Shown: one piece after another, positions 14,726 to 23,723 of the stretch
Layout: the number at the start of each line of letters is the position of its first letter
Position numbering within the stretch: the first letter of the stretch is position 1
Assembly (NCBI GenBank): GCA_034440235.1
Contig: JAWXBR010000039.1
Location: forward strand, 1-29,424
Source of the DNA: JAWXBR01 sp034440235
Lineage (GTDB): Bacteria > Bacteroidota > Ignavibacteria > Kapaibacteriales > Kapaibacteriaceae
Length of the DNA: 29,424 nt
Reading direction: 5' to 3'
Translations under genes and position numbers: made by a program
The notes under the pieces: model-generated
Told to the model about the DNA's origin: nothing
Databases searched by the model: none
Seen by the model: only the letters and a program-made list of their open reading frames with translations

Positions 14726-16914
14726 TGCAAAACCCTCAACGATATCTTGTTACGTCGGCGCTTCCTTACGCAAGCGGCATAACGCATTTTGGAAATGTTG
14801 TTGGGTCGACGTTGCCTGCAGACCTTTACGCACGTTACTGCCGCTTACGTGGACGCGACACGTTGTACGTGTGTGGCTCCGATGAACACGGCGTCGCAAT
14901 TACCATTGCAGCCGAAAAAGAAGGCATCACACCGCGCGAAATCATCGACCGCTATCATGGCCTCAACAAACAGGCATTGGCAAACGCGGGCATTGCGTTC
15001 GATGTCTACGATCGCACGTCGAATCCCGTTCACTACGACACAGCACAAGAATTCTTTCGTTACTGGTTGGGTAAGGGGCTCCTCGTCGAACGCGAAGAGG
15101 ATCAGTTTTTTGATGCCGATGCAAACATGTTCTTGCCCGACCGCTACGTCGAAGGGATATGTCCGAACTGCGGCTACGACAAAGCCCGCGGCGACCAATG
15201 CGACAACTGCGGCGCGTATTACAACCAGCTCGACCTAAAGCATCCGCGCTCACTCGTCAGTGGCAAAGCACCTATTGTTCGAAAGACAAAACACTGGTAC
15301 TTCAAGCTCGACGAGTTTCAGAAATGGACAGAGCAGTACGTCGAGTCGCACGCAACAGATTGGAAGAGCAACGTCCTTCAGCAAAGCCGCTCCTGGCTTA
15401 AGCAGGGCCTTGCCCAGCGTGCTGCCACGCGTGACATGAAGTGGGGCATTCCGGTGCCAGCTCCAGATGCCGATGGTAAAGTTATTTACGTATGGTTCGA
15501 AGCAGTGCTTGGGTACATCAGTGCTACAAAGCAGTGGGCCAAGGACAATGGCATCGACGCTGCATGGCAGCGCTGGTGGTGCGATGCAGGCACGGAATAC
15601 ATTGCGTTTCTTGGTAAGGACAACATTGTCTTTCATACCATCATTTTTCCAATTCTGCTGCATACGCGCGAAGACGAAGGCTACATCCTGCCAAAGCAAG
15701 TCCCTGCAAACGAGTTCATGAATCTCGAAGGTCAGAAGTTTTCGAAGAGTCGCAACTGGGCCATCGATCTTGTTCAATACCAACAGGACTTTCCAGAGCC
15801 GCAGCACAGCGATGTGTTGCGCTATGTTTTAACAGTCAACATGCCAGAGTCGAAAGACAGCGACTTTACGTGGAAAGACTTTCAGGCTCGCACAAACAAC
15901 GAACTCGCTGCAATTCTTGGCAACTACATTAATCGTGTAATGCAGTTCGTTCAAAAGAATTACGATTTGTGTGTGCCCACTATTCCCGCCGAGGCAATTC
16001 GCACAGAACACGAAACGGCTCTTGCATCTGCAATCGAGTCGGGCATTGCAATTATCGCCGACAACTACGACGCATTCCGATTCCGCGATGCAGCAACAGA
16101 AACCATGAACGTTGCTCGTGCTGCCAACAAGTACTTCAACGACAAAGCGCCGTGGAAAACGCTCAAGGCCGACCCCGCAGATTGTGCACTAACGCTTAAC
16201 ACATGCCTGCAAACAGCGCGTACGTTATCGGTGCTCATAGCGCCAATTCTACCGAACGCAGCAGAAACAATTCAGCGCATGCTTAATGTCAGCGTGCATA
16301 CAGGCGCACCATTTAAACCCCAGACAGCTGACGAGTCAGGAACAACTGACAAACCCGATGCTGCATCGCAAAATGTCTGGTTTGCAGCAGCGGAGGCTGT
16401 ATTGAAAGCCAGCGCGCCCCTTAACGAGCCCCATATCCTGTTCACAAAAATCGAAGATGATGTTGTGGAACGTCAGGTGGCAAAGCTCGGACCTTCTGAA
16501 AAAGGCAATGCGAGTGCTTCTGGCGCCGCAACTATAGCGGGTGCAGCGGGTGCTGGGGGCGCCGCAACTGTAACTGTTGATGGCGGACGTATTTCTATCG
16601 ACCAGTTCAAGAATGTGCAGTTGCGTACGGCACGTGTGCTCGAAGCCGAGCGTGTGTCGAAGAGTGAGAAACTGCTGAAGCTAAAAGTCGACATTGGCAC
16701 AGAGCACAGGCAGATTCTTGCAGGCATTGCGAAGCATTACACGCCTGAAGAACTAATCGGACGTCTCGTTGTAGTGGTTTCAAATCTGCAACCTGCAAAG
16801 CTCATGGGAATGGAATCGCAAGGAATGGTGTTGGCTGCGTCGAATGCCGACGGAACGCTAACACTAGTTACGCCGATGAACGACGTTGTTGGTGCGGGTG
16901 CCGAAGTACGATAA
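14725..16914 (+). CDS. metG: Methionyl-tRNA synthetase with C-terminal OB-fold tRNA-binding domain
   Basis: A 729-residue class I synthetase that charges initiator and elongator tRNA-Met. H-F-G-N (21-24) is the HIGH-type signature, and K338-F-S-K-S342 the KMSKS-type loop. The connective peptide has one four-cysteine zinc knuckle, C146-x2-C149-x9-C159-x2-C162. The anticodon-binding helical domain follows, then a low-complexity A/G-rich linker around residues 590-620 containing a duplicated G-A-A-T segment, and a Trbp111/EMAPII-like OB fold from about residue 625 to the end (V-L-E-A-E-R-V, L-K-V-D-I-G, S-Q-G-M-V-L-A-A-S). The start overlaps the DJ-1 stop by one base. A chain of two mini-ORFs links it to ftsL. 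Confidence 0.97.
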   Translation: MQNPQRYLVTSALPYASGITHFGNVVGSTLPADLYARYCRLRGRDTLYVCGSDEHGVAITIAAEKEGITPREIIDRYHGLNKQALANAGIAFDVYDRTSNPVHYDTAQEFFRYWLGKGLLVEREEDQFFDADANMFLPDRYVEGICPNCGYDKARGDQCDNCGAYYNQLDLKHPRSLVSGKAPIVRKTKHWYFKLDEFQKWTEQYVESHATDWKSNVLQQSRSWLKQGLAQRAATRDMKWGIPVPAPDADGKVIYVWFEAVLGYISATKQWAKDNGIDAAWQRWWCDAGTEYIAFLGKDNIVFHTIIFPILLHTREDEGYILPKQVPANEFMNLEGQKFSKSRNWAIDLVQYQQDFPEPQHSDVLRYVLTVNMPESKDSDFTWKDFQARTNNELAAILGNYINRVMQFVQKNYDLCVPTIPAEAIRTEHETALASAIESGIAIIADNYDAFRFRDAATETMNVARAANKYFNDKAPWKTLKADPADCALTLNTCLQTARTLSVLIAPILPNAAETIQRMLNVSVHTGAPFKPQTADESGTTDKPDAASQNVWFAAAEAVLKASAPLNEPHILFTKIEDDVVERQVAKLGPSEKGNASASGAATIAGAAGAGGAATVTVDGGRISIDQFKNVQLRTARVLEAERVSKSEKLLKLKVDIGTEHRQILAGIAKHYTPEELIGRLVVVVSNLQPAKLMGMESQGMVLAASNADGTLTLVTPMNDVVGAGAEVR
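16522..16569 (+). repeat. 12-bp direct repeat in the MetG linker
   Basis: GGCGCCGCAACT occurs at 16522-16533 and 16558-16569 (period 36, in frame), with GCGGGTGC repeats between them. It encodes the A/G/T-rich hinge between the catalytic part and the OB domain. Confidence 0.85.
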
Positions 16915-16918
16915 CACA

Positions 16919-16953
16919 ATGTGTTGATGCACATACGCAGTAGAAGCAAATGA
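16919..16953 (+). other. Two nested mini-ORFs bridging metG and ftsL
   Basis: Four bases after the metG stop, ATG-TGT-TGA (16919-16927) ends in TGATG, whose ATG at 16927 opens MHIRSRSK ending TGA 16951-16953. That stop overlaps the ftsL start as ATGA (16950-16953). No repeat is involved here, unlike the other bridged junctions. Confidence 0.35.
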
Positions 16954-17333
16954 GCGATCCATACGTTGACGAAGAAGACGTTCCGCAAAGACCGGTCAAG
17001 GAGTCGCCGACACTGGTACGTCAGCGGCGTCTACTGAACAGGTGGAGCATTTTTGCATTGGTGTTTGTGAGTGCACTTGCAACAGTCTTGTATGTAAATA
17101 ATGTTATTACCGTTAATAGACTGCTTCGCGATTCAGAAGCAATGAGGAAGTCTGTCGACTCTCTGCGCGACGTAAACCGCAGTCTGCAAACCGAGGTCTT
17201 TCGTTTGCAGAGTGCCGAACGTGTTACACGCATTGCAACCGAGCGGTTGGGGATGACGCCGCCGCCGCAAGCGCCAACGGTCTTTACGGCTGATGGCGAG
17301 GAGGGAGCAGAGCATGGAAGAAAACGACGTTGA
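16950..17333 (+). CDS. ftsL: FtsL-like septum protein
   Basis: A 127-residue protein with the FtsL/DivIC layout: a charged cytoplasmic N-terminus, one transmembrane helix (about residues 34-53), then a periplasmic heptad-rich coiled coil with V-D-S-L-R-D-V-N-R-S-L-Q, and the typical E-R-L-G-M end of the family. FtsL works with FtsB/FtsQ to activate septal peptidoglycan synthesis by FtsW-FtsI. The strong support is position, directly before ftsI with a 20-bp overlap, because the sequence itself is poorly conserved in this family. The ATG at 16950 overlaps a mini-ORF stop (ATGA). Confidence 0.82.
   Translation: MSDPYVDEEDVPQRPVKESPTLVRQRRLLNRWSIFALVFVSALATVLYVNNVITVNRLLRDSEAMRKSVDSLRDVNRSLQTEVFRLQSAERVTRIATERLGMTPPPQAPTVFTADGEEGAEHGRKRR
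17299..17304 (+). promoter_or_regulatory. Consensus Shine-Dalgarno for ftsI inside ftsL
   Basis: AGGAGG at 17299-17304 sits nine bases before ATG 17314 and decides that start over the in-frame ATG at 17293, which lies before it. It is the only full consensus site noted in the window. Confidence 0.75.
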
Positions 17334-19368
17334 CCCTATCCGGTGGAAAGCCGGAGTACTGATTCTGTTGTTCGCTTCGGCGTTCATGCTTGTGCTTGGA
17401 CGTCTCTTCTGGGTGCAGGTTGTTGATAGCAGCAAGTACCGCGAATTGGCTAAAAAGCAATACGAGTCGAAGGTCGCACTGCGCGCCGAGCGTGGCAAAA
17501 TATTCGACCGCAACATGCGAGACGTTGCAAACACGATTCGCACAACATCGTTTGCCGCCGACCCGACGATGATAGAACGCATCGGTTTTCTCGGCGCGCT
17601 GTTGTCTGTGGCAGACGGGAAACCAGCGGCTTCGTATGCAGAAAAGATTAAGGCGTCGACGGGACGTTTTGTGTGGCTTGCACGCGGTGTGAACACCGTA
17701 CTGTATCCCATGCTCGATACCATTCATGATAAGGGGCTGATAAGGCTCAAAGAACCTAAACGTAATTTTGTTTATGGTCCGATTGCATCGCAAGTAATCG
17801 GAACCACCGATGTCGACAACAACGGGTTAACCGGACTCGAGCTGCATTACGACGGAATCCTTCGTGGTCGCAGCGGCTTTGTTGTGATGCAGCGTGATGG
17901 TCGCGGACGATTACGTCCGAGTGTAAACCCCGAGCGTGAAGCCCCCGAGAACGGACGTGGACTTCAACTCACCCTCGACATCGAAATGCAGCGCGTAGCA
18001 GAACAAGAGCTGGCCCGTGGTGTGCGCGAGAGTGGAGCAGTAAGTGGCACCATCGTAGCCATAGAGCCCTCTACGGGCGACATTCTAGCGATGGCGTCGT
18101 TCCCAACGTTCGATCCGAATAAACTAGATGTGGCGTCGAACGATGCAATTCGCATTCGTGCCATCACCGACCAGTACGAGCCAGGTTCGACACTTAAGCT
18201 TGTTACTGCAGCGGCACTCCTCGAAGAACAGAAGCTTGCTCCGAACGAACGCGTCGATGGTGGCAATGGTACGTTGCAACTCAACGGTCATGTTGTGCGC
18301 GACGATCATCCTGTTGGCGTAACAACATTCAAGGGTGCACTCGAGCAATCGAGCAATGTTGTGTTTGCCATGAGCTCGCGATTGCTCGATGACCGCGTTT
18401 TCTACAAATACATGCGCGACTTCGGCTTCGGCATTCCGACCGGTATCGACCTACCGGGCGAAGTGCGTGGAAGACTAAAACGTCCGAACGAATTCGACGC
18501 TACAACCAAAACCTTCATGGCCTTCGGTTACGAGATAAGTGCAACAGCCTTACAGATGGTGAATGCATACGCCGCCATTGCAAACAAGGGCATTCTTATG
18601 CAACCGCGATGTGTAAAAGCAATTATGGATCTCGACGGCGACGTCGAAACAGAATTCAAACCGCAAACAATTCGTCGTGTAGTAAGTGAAAAAACTGCGA
18701 CGCTCCTTACAGACATGCTTGTTGGGGTTGTCGAAAACGGCACGGGCAAACTCGCCAAAATTCCGGGTGTGCGCATTGCCGGAAAAACAGGCACAGCACA
18801 ACAGCTCGAAAACGGTTCGTACAGTCGCAAGTCGTACACAGCATCGTTCGTTGGGTTCTATCCCGCAGACAACCCGCGTGTGGCCATGATCGTTATGCTC
18901 GACCGTCCGTCTACGAGCATCTACGGCGGCTCGACTGCCGCACCCATCTTCCGCCGAATTGTGCAGAAGACCATGACCATGCTGGCTCTCGATGATCAGG
19001 TAATGAAGAAGATTGCTGCAAGTGCCGAGGCGGATAGCGTGGTGGTGCCGGATATACGCGGACTCGATGTGCTTACGGCTGATACGGTGGTGCGACGGCT
19101 TGGCCTGCGCATGCAGGATAGTCTGCCAGACTCGGCCATGATAATGCGCCAGGAGCCCCTTCCTGGGACCCGTGTCGAAAGGGCTGCCACCGTACATGTC
19201 GAGCTTCAGACCTCTCCCACACGTCCCGACGTCGTTGGCCTAAGCCTGCGTCGTGCCATCACCGTCCTGCATTCTGCTGGCTTCGAGGTGCGCGTAAAAG
19301 GCACCGGTCGTGTTACGGCCCAAGAATGGACGGGCAACACGTGTACGCTCATTGCACAGAGTCGATAG
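17314..19368 (+). CDS. ftsI: Penicillin-binding transpeptidase FtsI with PASTA-type C-terminus
   Basis: A 684-residue class B penicillin-binding protein that cross-links septal peptidoglycan. One N-terminal membrane anchor (about residues 12-36) is followed by the R-G-K-I-F-D-R dimerisation-domain signature. Active-site motifs are S292-T-L-K295, S346-S-N348 and K491-T-G493. After the transpeptidase domain comes a full PASTA domain from about residue 575 (V-V-P-D-I-R-G-L) and a shorter second one (R-P-D-V-V-G-L-S-L). PASTA-bearing FtsI occurs in Bacteroidota/Chlorobi and Gram-positives. It pairs with ftsL, but the rest of the dcw cluster (mraZ, rsmH, murE and so on) is absent from both sides in this window. 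Confidence 0.95.
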   Translation: MEENDVDPIRWKAGVLILLFASAFMLVLGRLFWVQVVDSSKYRELAKKQYESKVALRAERGKIFDRNMRDVANTIRTTSFAADPTMIERIGFLGALLSVADGKPAASYAEKIKASTGRFVWLARGVNTVLYPMLDTIHDKGLIRLKEPKRNFVYGPIASQVIGTTDVDNNGLTGLELHYDGILRGRSGFVVMQRDGRGRLRPSVNPEREAPENGRGLQLTLDIEMQRVAEQELARGVRESGAVSGTIVAIEPSTGDILAMASFPTFDPNKLDVASNDAIRIRAITDQYEPGSTLKLVTAAALLEEQKLAPNERVDGGNGTLQLNGHVVRDDHPVGVTTFKGALEQSSNVVFAMSSRLLDDRVFYKYMRDFGFGIPTGIDLPGEVRGRLKRPNEFDATTKTFMAFGYEISATALQMVNAYAAIANKGILMQPRCVKAIMDLDGDVETEFKPQTIRRVVSEKTATLLTDMLVGVVENGTGKLAKIPGVRIAGKTGTAQQLENGSYSRKSYTASFVGFYPADNPRVAMIVMLDRPSTSIYGGSTAAPIFRRIVQKTMTMLALDDQVMKKIAASAEADSVVVPDIRGLDVLTADTVVRRLGLRMQDSLPDSAMIMRQEPLPGTRVERAATVHVELQTSPTRPDVVGLSLRRAITVLHSAGFEVRVKGTGRVTAQEWTGNTCTLIAQSR

Positions 19369-19468
19369 CGCTAAGAGCTGGGCCATTTACCACTTTAGTA
19401 GACTCTGTTTCCTACTTTAGTGGCCCCTGTAACTCTCACCCCGCGATTGGGTTCTTCGTGACCACCGT
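19369..19468 (+). repeat. Intergenic 17-bp repeat and hairpin after ftsI
   Basis: A 17-base motif beginning ACTTTAGT occurs at 19392-19408 and 19414-19430 with three differences (period 22). The same stretch can fold: 19390-19401 pairs with 19412-19423 at 10 of 12 positions around a 10-base loop. No T-run follows, so it is not a convincing intrinsic terminator. Confidence 0.5.
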
Positions 19469-21637
19469 ATGACCCAAAGAACTTCTCCATATCTCTATCT
19501 TTTTGTCGGGCTTCTGATCTGCTGCGCTCCTATGCGCGCATCTGAAAAGTCGGGCGAAGATGTGCAGCGTGTAAGCATGCAGACGATTGCCATGCCTATC
19601 ACGCAAGTGGATATGAAGTCTGAGCGCGAAGTTAAAATTGCAGGCTTCACCGGAGTAGCGTTCAGGGTCGATAAGATGCCTAAAGCGCCCTTTGCACTTT
19701 TTAGCAAAGCGAACATTTCTCTTGCCTTTGGTCAGTCTGTTTCGATAGAACGAGACACCATAGCCGTGCGGATTACTTTTCAGCCAATAACGCCCGGCTT
19801 CTACAGAGACACAGTTATTCTTCGACGCAAACCACCTTTTCCTCAACAGGTCGATGAAATCATTATCATCGTCGAGGGCATTGCATTCGTTCCGAAACGG
19901 ACAATGCATGTCGACTTTCAAAGCGTTCTTGTCGGCGATTCGACGAGAAGAATAGTTCGAGTCCCCTCTGAATTCATAGCAACCAGTCAGTGGACTATCA
20001 TCCACCCAGACCCTCCATACACTGTGATCAATAAGGCTCCAACGTCTGAACCAGATCCAGATGTGCCAGGGAAATTTGTTTATGCTTTTGTTCTGCAGTT
20101 CGAACCCTTGGTTACGGGGCTTAAGAAAGGGTCCGTAACGTTCATTCGGCTCCGAGCCGACAACACAACACGCATTCTCGATACGCTCGTAGTTGAAATG
20201 ACAGGTACTGGAGAAGAGTTCACTCGTCGCGCAGACATTCAGTTCGGACGTATGATGACTGGCGATAGTAGTGTAAAAGAAGCGGCAATTCAGTTGCCCG
20301 ATATTGGTAAAACATTTTACAAAATTGCGTACCAGCCTCCTGCTACTAGCCCCTTTCAATACATCGAGAATTACGTCAGGAATGGTAAGCTCGTTGTACG
20401 TGCCTCATTTGCACCCTACATTGTGCCACAGCTCTCCGACAACGACGTTGTAGTGTTGTATCGTGTACGAGATGGCGGACAGTTTCAGTTTCCACTCGAT
20501 TCTGTCGTAGTCTCGTTGTACGGCACATCGGGTCCGATGCAGCGCGACACCGAAGTCGTGTTTCAGAACCAGTTTATTGGTGAGCTCGACTCAGTCGATA
20601 TAGACCTTGGCATACCAGTACCATATAAACTCAGAAGCTTTTCGTACGACGTCGTGTCCAGCGTTTCAACCTCCTCTAGGGTGTGGGCAATAGTTATTGA
20701 TCCGAATGTGGAAAGTCCGGACACCGTTAGAGTGCGTGTATACAGTAAACCGGACAGTCTTGGGAAATTTTCCGACGTGCTCTATTTGCGCCGCTTGTTC
20801 GAATCGACAGAAGTGATTGATACTACTACCGTTGCCGTACGTACTGAAGTACGACCTCGGAGTATTAACCTGCGTACGTCGATTGCGCGGCAGACTTCGA
20901 AGACTAACGAGCAGCCTGTATTCGACGAGAGTAGTGTTATGTCGGCACGTATCGGCGACACCATCGTCGTTGCCATTCTTGCCCAGACATCAGACCCAAT
21001 CGACCTTGCGCTTCAATTCAACACGTTGCGGTGTTCACTCGCATACAACCCTACGGTTCTCGTGCCAGTTGTGAATGCAGGTGAACAGACTGTGGTCTTA
21101 GACGATGATGCTCTTTTTGTTTTTGGAGATGCTTCTGTAACAGCAAATGCACCGTTAGATAGAGACGGATATGTGTTAGCGCGCGCATCGTTTGTTGCCG
21201 TAATGGGTGACGCAGACAACAGCATGCTTGCATTGAGCGGTGTTACGCTTGAGCCACGCGATCTGCTTGTGAACGATGTCGGACTCGATTCTGCTACCGT
21301 GCAGCTGACCAATGTGTGGAATTACCAGGACGGACGCTCGAGGTTTATCAATTCTTTGCAGAAGAATTTGCAACTCGACATCTCACCTAACCCACTAACC
21401 CCTGACTCGAAGATTACCTGGTTGAATGTAACAGCCGGAGATGGCAAACTTCAGATAGTGAATTCGCAGGGCGTAGTTGTGGCCGACCTTACCAATCAGT
21501 TGCGCGCTCCAAATGCGAATCAGATATCTTTCCCCTCTGGATTGCCAACAGGTATTTACTACGTAAGACTTACAGCATTAGCCGATAATTCTGCCGTCAT
21601 CAGCAGCGTTGTGCGTCTGGTGATCGTCAACAATTGA
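19469..21637 (+). CDS. Large T9SS-sorted surface protein with cohesin-like region
   Basis: A 722-residue secreted protein with a signal segment (about residues 8-24). Residues up to about 480 form several beta-rich modules of about 110 residues, with phrases such as I-T-F-Q-P-I-T-P-G-F-Y-R-D-T-V and V-T-F-I-R-L-R-A-D-N-T, like the ASH/choice-of-anchor-D Ig modules. A region around residues 490-615 (A-R-I-G-D-T-I-V-V, C-S-L-A-Y-N-P-T-V-L-V-P, A-R-A-S-F-V) resembles a cohesin fold. The end is a type IX secretion sorting domain with I-S-P-N-P-L-T-P and G-L-P-T-G-I-Y-Y-V-R-L. The Ig and cohesin calls are from pattern memory. It is probably a cell-surface or matrix protein. The start ATG 19469 lacks a visible Shine-Dalgarno sequence. 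Confidence 0.75.
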   Translation: MTQRTSPYLYLFVGLLICCAPMRASEKSGEDVQRVSMQTIAMPITQVDMKSEREVKIAGFTGVAFRVDKMPKAPFALFSKANISLAFGQSVSIERDTIAVRITFQPITPGFYRDTVILRRKPPFPQQVDEIIIIVEGIAFVPKRTMHVDFQSVLVGDSTRRIVRVPSEFIATSQWTIIHPDPPYTVINKAPTSEPDPDVPGKFVYAFVLQFEPLVTGLKKGSVTFIRLRADNTTRILDTLVVEMTGTGEEFTRRADIQFGRMMTGDSSVKEAAIQLPDIGKTFYKIAYQPPATSPFQYIENYVRNGKLVVRASFAPYIVPQLSDNDVVVLYRVRDGGQFQFPLDSVVVSLYGTSGPMQRDTEVVFQNQFIGELDSVDIDLGIPVPYKLRSFSYDVVSSVSTSSRVWAIVIDPNVESPDTVRVRVYSKPDSLGKFSDVLYLRRLFESTEVIDTTTVAVRTEVRPRSINLRTSIARQTSKTNEQPVFDESSVMSARIGDTIVVAILAQTSDPIDLALQFNTLRCSLAYNPTVLVPVVNAGEQTVVLDDDALFVFGDASVTANAPLDRDGYVLARASFVAVMGDADNSMLALSGVTLEPRDLLVNDVGLDSATVQLTNVWNYQDGRSRFINSLQKNLQLDISPNPLTPDSKITWLNVTAGDGKLQIVNSQGVVVADLTNQLRAPNANQISFPSGLPTGIYYVRLTALADNSAVISSVVRLVIVNN

Positions 21638-21669
21638 CAGCGGTAGTCCGCTTCGTCATCGTCGAGTAG
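21608..21669 (+). repeat. Degenerate echo of a gene's last codons past its stop, within a mini-ORF
   Basis: Bases 21608-21631 (V-V-R-L-V-I-V-N, end of the T9SS gene) recur at 21643-21666 as V-V-R-F-V-I-V-E followed by TAG. Identity is 16 of 24 bases, but four of the six changed codons are synonymous. The echo is read by a mini-ORF from TTG 21634, which overlaps the gene's stop as TTGA, giving MTAVVRFVIVE. Confidence 0.5.
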
Positions 21670-21678
21670 GCTCTATCT

Positions 21679-23676
21679 TTGAGCGTGATCAAAGCCTTTC
21701 TATTTGCGTTCATCTTGATCGCGCCATCACTACAAGCGCAGCTCGACCTAGACGTGTCTGTCTCGTTGGGCGGTGCGTTGACGTCCGTCTCGAGCACCTT
21801 TCGCCCCCTACCAGGAATTCCGGCACCTTCTGATACACTCACGTTTAGAGGCCAGAACTCGGGCATGCTGAGTGTCTACAGTGCCGTAGGCTTTGACGTG
21901 AAGTTGTTCGATGTTGGCATTTCGCAATGGCGTGTCGGTGCACGAGGGTCTGTCTACGGATATACACCAGAGTACGATGCAAGCGAGGTGATACCGATTG
22001 CGCGTAATGGCGAGGTGTACCGCGCAACGCTCGGACACCGCCTATCTACGCCAATACAGGTGGTGAATCTAGAGCCGTATGTACGCGTTGAATTTTGGAA
22101 ACGCATTGGAATTGATGTTGGCTTTCCATTCACACTTCCGTTGTCTGCGTCATACACGCAAACTCAACGATTTATCGATCCTGCAGGTACGACGTTTATC
22201 GATGGCTCTGTTGAGCAGCTCACAGCACGTGGTGACGTCGGCGGAATGAAGCAATTTGCATACGGGTTAGATGTGCGTGCTGAAGTGCTGTTTCCGATAT
22301 CAACTCTGGGAACGGCAGTAGTGTTTGGTACAGGCAGTACTGCATTGCAATCCACCCACGATGTTGCCGATTGGCGGCCAGTTACGTTTGGTGGCGGTGT
22401 CGGGGTTAGACTAAAACTGCTTGGTGGAGCAACGCCAGCAGTAGACCTTATACAACCGGTGCGTAGCGACACAACACGCGACACCGTAGTGGTGTTAAGT
22501 ACGGTTGTAGAAATGCCACGTACCGAACTCGTTTTGCGCACGATTGACAGCACCAAACGTAACGATACACTTTTTTATAATGTTGTAGAACAATACCGAA
22601 CACTTACAAGAAAACCTCCGGCGCTCTTGCGTGTTTCTGTGAAAGTTGGATTCGAGCAACCCGATGGTTCGGTAAGCGAAGATGCCAGGTTACTTAGTAC
22701 TCGTACAGAACTCACACGTTCGGTGCCGCTGCTACCTGTTGTGATGTTTGACTCTGGTACGTCGACTATTCCGCTGCGTTATAAAATGCTTAAGCAGCGC
22801 GATGCACAACGATGGAGCGAACAGCGACTTGCAAGCGACACTTCTGCGCACTGGCAATACCATGTACTGAATGTAATCGGCTCGCGCATGAGGCGTGCAA
22901 CAGCATCTACAGTCGAAGTGCTGGCATACGACGATGGTTCGCCATCAGGTACGCAGCAGGCACGGTCGCGTGCAGAAATTGTGCAGCAATACCTCGTTGA
23001 TGTATTTAGAATACCGATACAGCGACTTCCGGTTATTGTCAGCACATCGCCCCTACCAACACCACCGGACACGGGTACACAGGTAGTAACTCCGGCAGCG
23101 TTCACACAACCATGGGTGTATCTGCGCGATCGTAGTGCATTGGTGTCGGGTCCGATAAACATGCACGACACCATCACCGAATCGCAACTACCTCTCGTTC
23201 GGATAATTCCGGAGATCGTATCAGAGGCCGGACTTGCCTCGTGGAGCGTTCAGATGCAGCATCGTGGGCGTACACTTCGAACGTTTAGCGAGAATACGCC
23301 AGCACCATCGGTTATTTCGTGGGACATGCGTGAAGACATCACCATGGATGCTGTACTTGTAGCACCCGTCGTCGTTGATGTTACCGCAGTTGATGTTGAG
23401 GGTACGTCGGTGCGTGGTGAGCCCGGACGTATTTCGTTGCAAGGCAACGCAATTACCGATGCATCTGCTCGCCTCGGATTCCGCGAAGAAGTGCTGATTG
23501 TGCAGGCACTCGACAACCTGCGTACTCCAGATGCTGACATGTTGCCGGTGCCAGGGGAGTTTCGGAGGATGGTTGCGCAGCGTGAGGGCGGGTGGTTCCG
23601 CCAGGGGCTCATCGAGCCCGAGCTTGGGTTATATAGATCGACGGCGCTCTATATAAATGAAGAACGGCGACCTTGA
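21679..23676 (+). CDS. Outer-membrane protein with beta-barrel and OmpA-like region
   Basis: A 665-residue protein. A signal peptide (F-L-F-A-F-I-L-I-A-P-S-L-Q-A-Q) is followed by about 230 residues of barrel-like alternating strands. From about residue 350 the text V-V-M-F-D-S-G-T-S-T-I-P ... H-V-L-N-V-I-G-S-R-M-R ... V-E-V-L-A-Y-D-D-G ... A-R-S-R-A-E-I-V-Q-Q-Y-L-V-D-V-F matches the order of OmpA-family peptidoglycan-associated domains, followed by a large beta-rich extension. It likely links outer membrane and cell wall. The start is TTG 21679 or GTG 21685; no ATG is available before the signal peptide. The C-terminal codons form the first arm of the downstream hairpin. Confidence 0.72.
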   Translation: MSVIKAFLFAFILIAPSLQAQLDLDVSVSLGGALTSVSSTFRPLPGIPAPSDTLTFRGQNSGMLSVYSAVGFDVKLFDVGISQWRVGARGSVYGYTPEYDASEVIPIARNGEVYRATLGHRLSTPIQVVNLEPYVRVEFWKRIGIDVGFPFTLPLSASYTQTQRFIDPAGTTFIDGSVEQLTARGDVGGMKQFAYGLDVRAEVLFPISTLGTAVVFGTGSTALQSTHDVADWRPVTFGGGVGVRLKLLGGATPAVDLIQPVRSDTTRDTVVVLSTVVEMPRTELVLRTIDSTKRNDTLFYNVVEQYRTLTRKPPALLRVSVKVGFEQPDGSVSEDARLLSTRTELTRSVPLLPVVMFDSGTSTIPLRYKMLKQRDAQRWSEQRLASDTSAHWQYHVLNVIGSRMRRATASTVEVLAYDDGSPSGTQQARSRAEIVQQYLVDVFRIPIQRLPVIVSTSPLPTPPDTGTQVVTPAAFTQPWVYLRDRSALVSGPINMHDTITESQLPLVRIIPEIVSEAGLASWSVQMQHRGRTLRTFSENTPAPSVISWDMREDITMDAVLVAPVVVDVTAVDVEGTSVRGEPGRISLQGNAITDASARLGFREEVLIVQALDNLRTPDADMLPVPGEFRRMVAQREGGWFRQGLIEPELGLYRSTALYINEERRP

Positions 23677-23699
23677 AAATTTCGCAGTCGCCGTTCTTC
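23659..23699. terminator. Bidirectional hairpin between convergent genes
   Basis: A perfect 13-bp inverted repeat (arms 23659-23671 and 23687-23699, GAAGAACGGCGAC) with a 15-base loop lies between the convergent OmpA-like and anti-sigma genes. The first arm is inside the coding end of the plus-strand gene and its TGA is in the loop. No long T-run follows on either side, so it may stop transcription weakly or protect 3' ends. Confidence 0.75.
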
Positions 23700-23723
23700 C
23701 ACACACCATATAAGGCACATTTT

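Noticed and set aside
19390..19423. Intrinsic terminator after ftsI
   Set aside because: The stem has two mismatches and no T-run follows; described only as a repeat/hairpin.
19436..20359. Long reverse-strand open frame (307 codons) opposite the T9SS gene
   Set aside because: It lacks recognisable motifs and is cysteine/histidine-rich as antisense shadows are; the plus-strand protein has signal peptide and sorting domain.
21674..21681. TATCTTTG as a Bacteroidota -7 promoter element
   Set aside because: Transcription would start after the TTG/GTG start codons of the OmpA-like gene, and no TTTG lies at the -33 distance.
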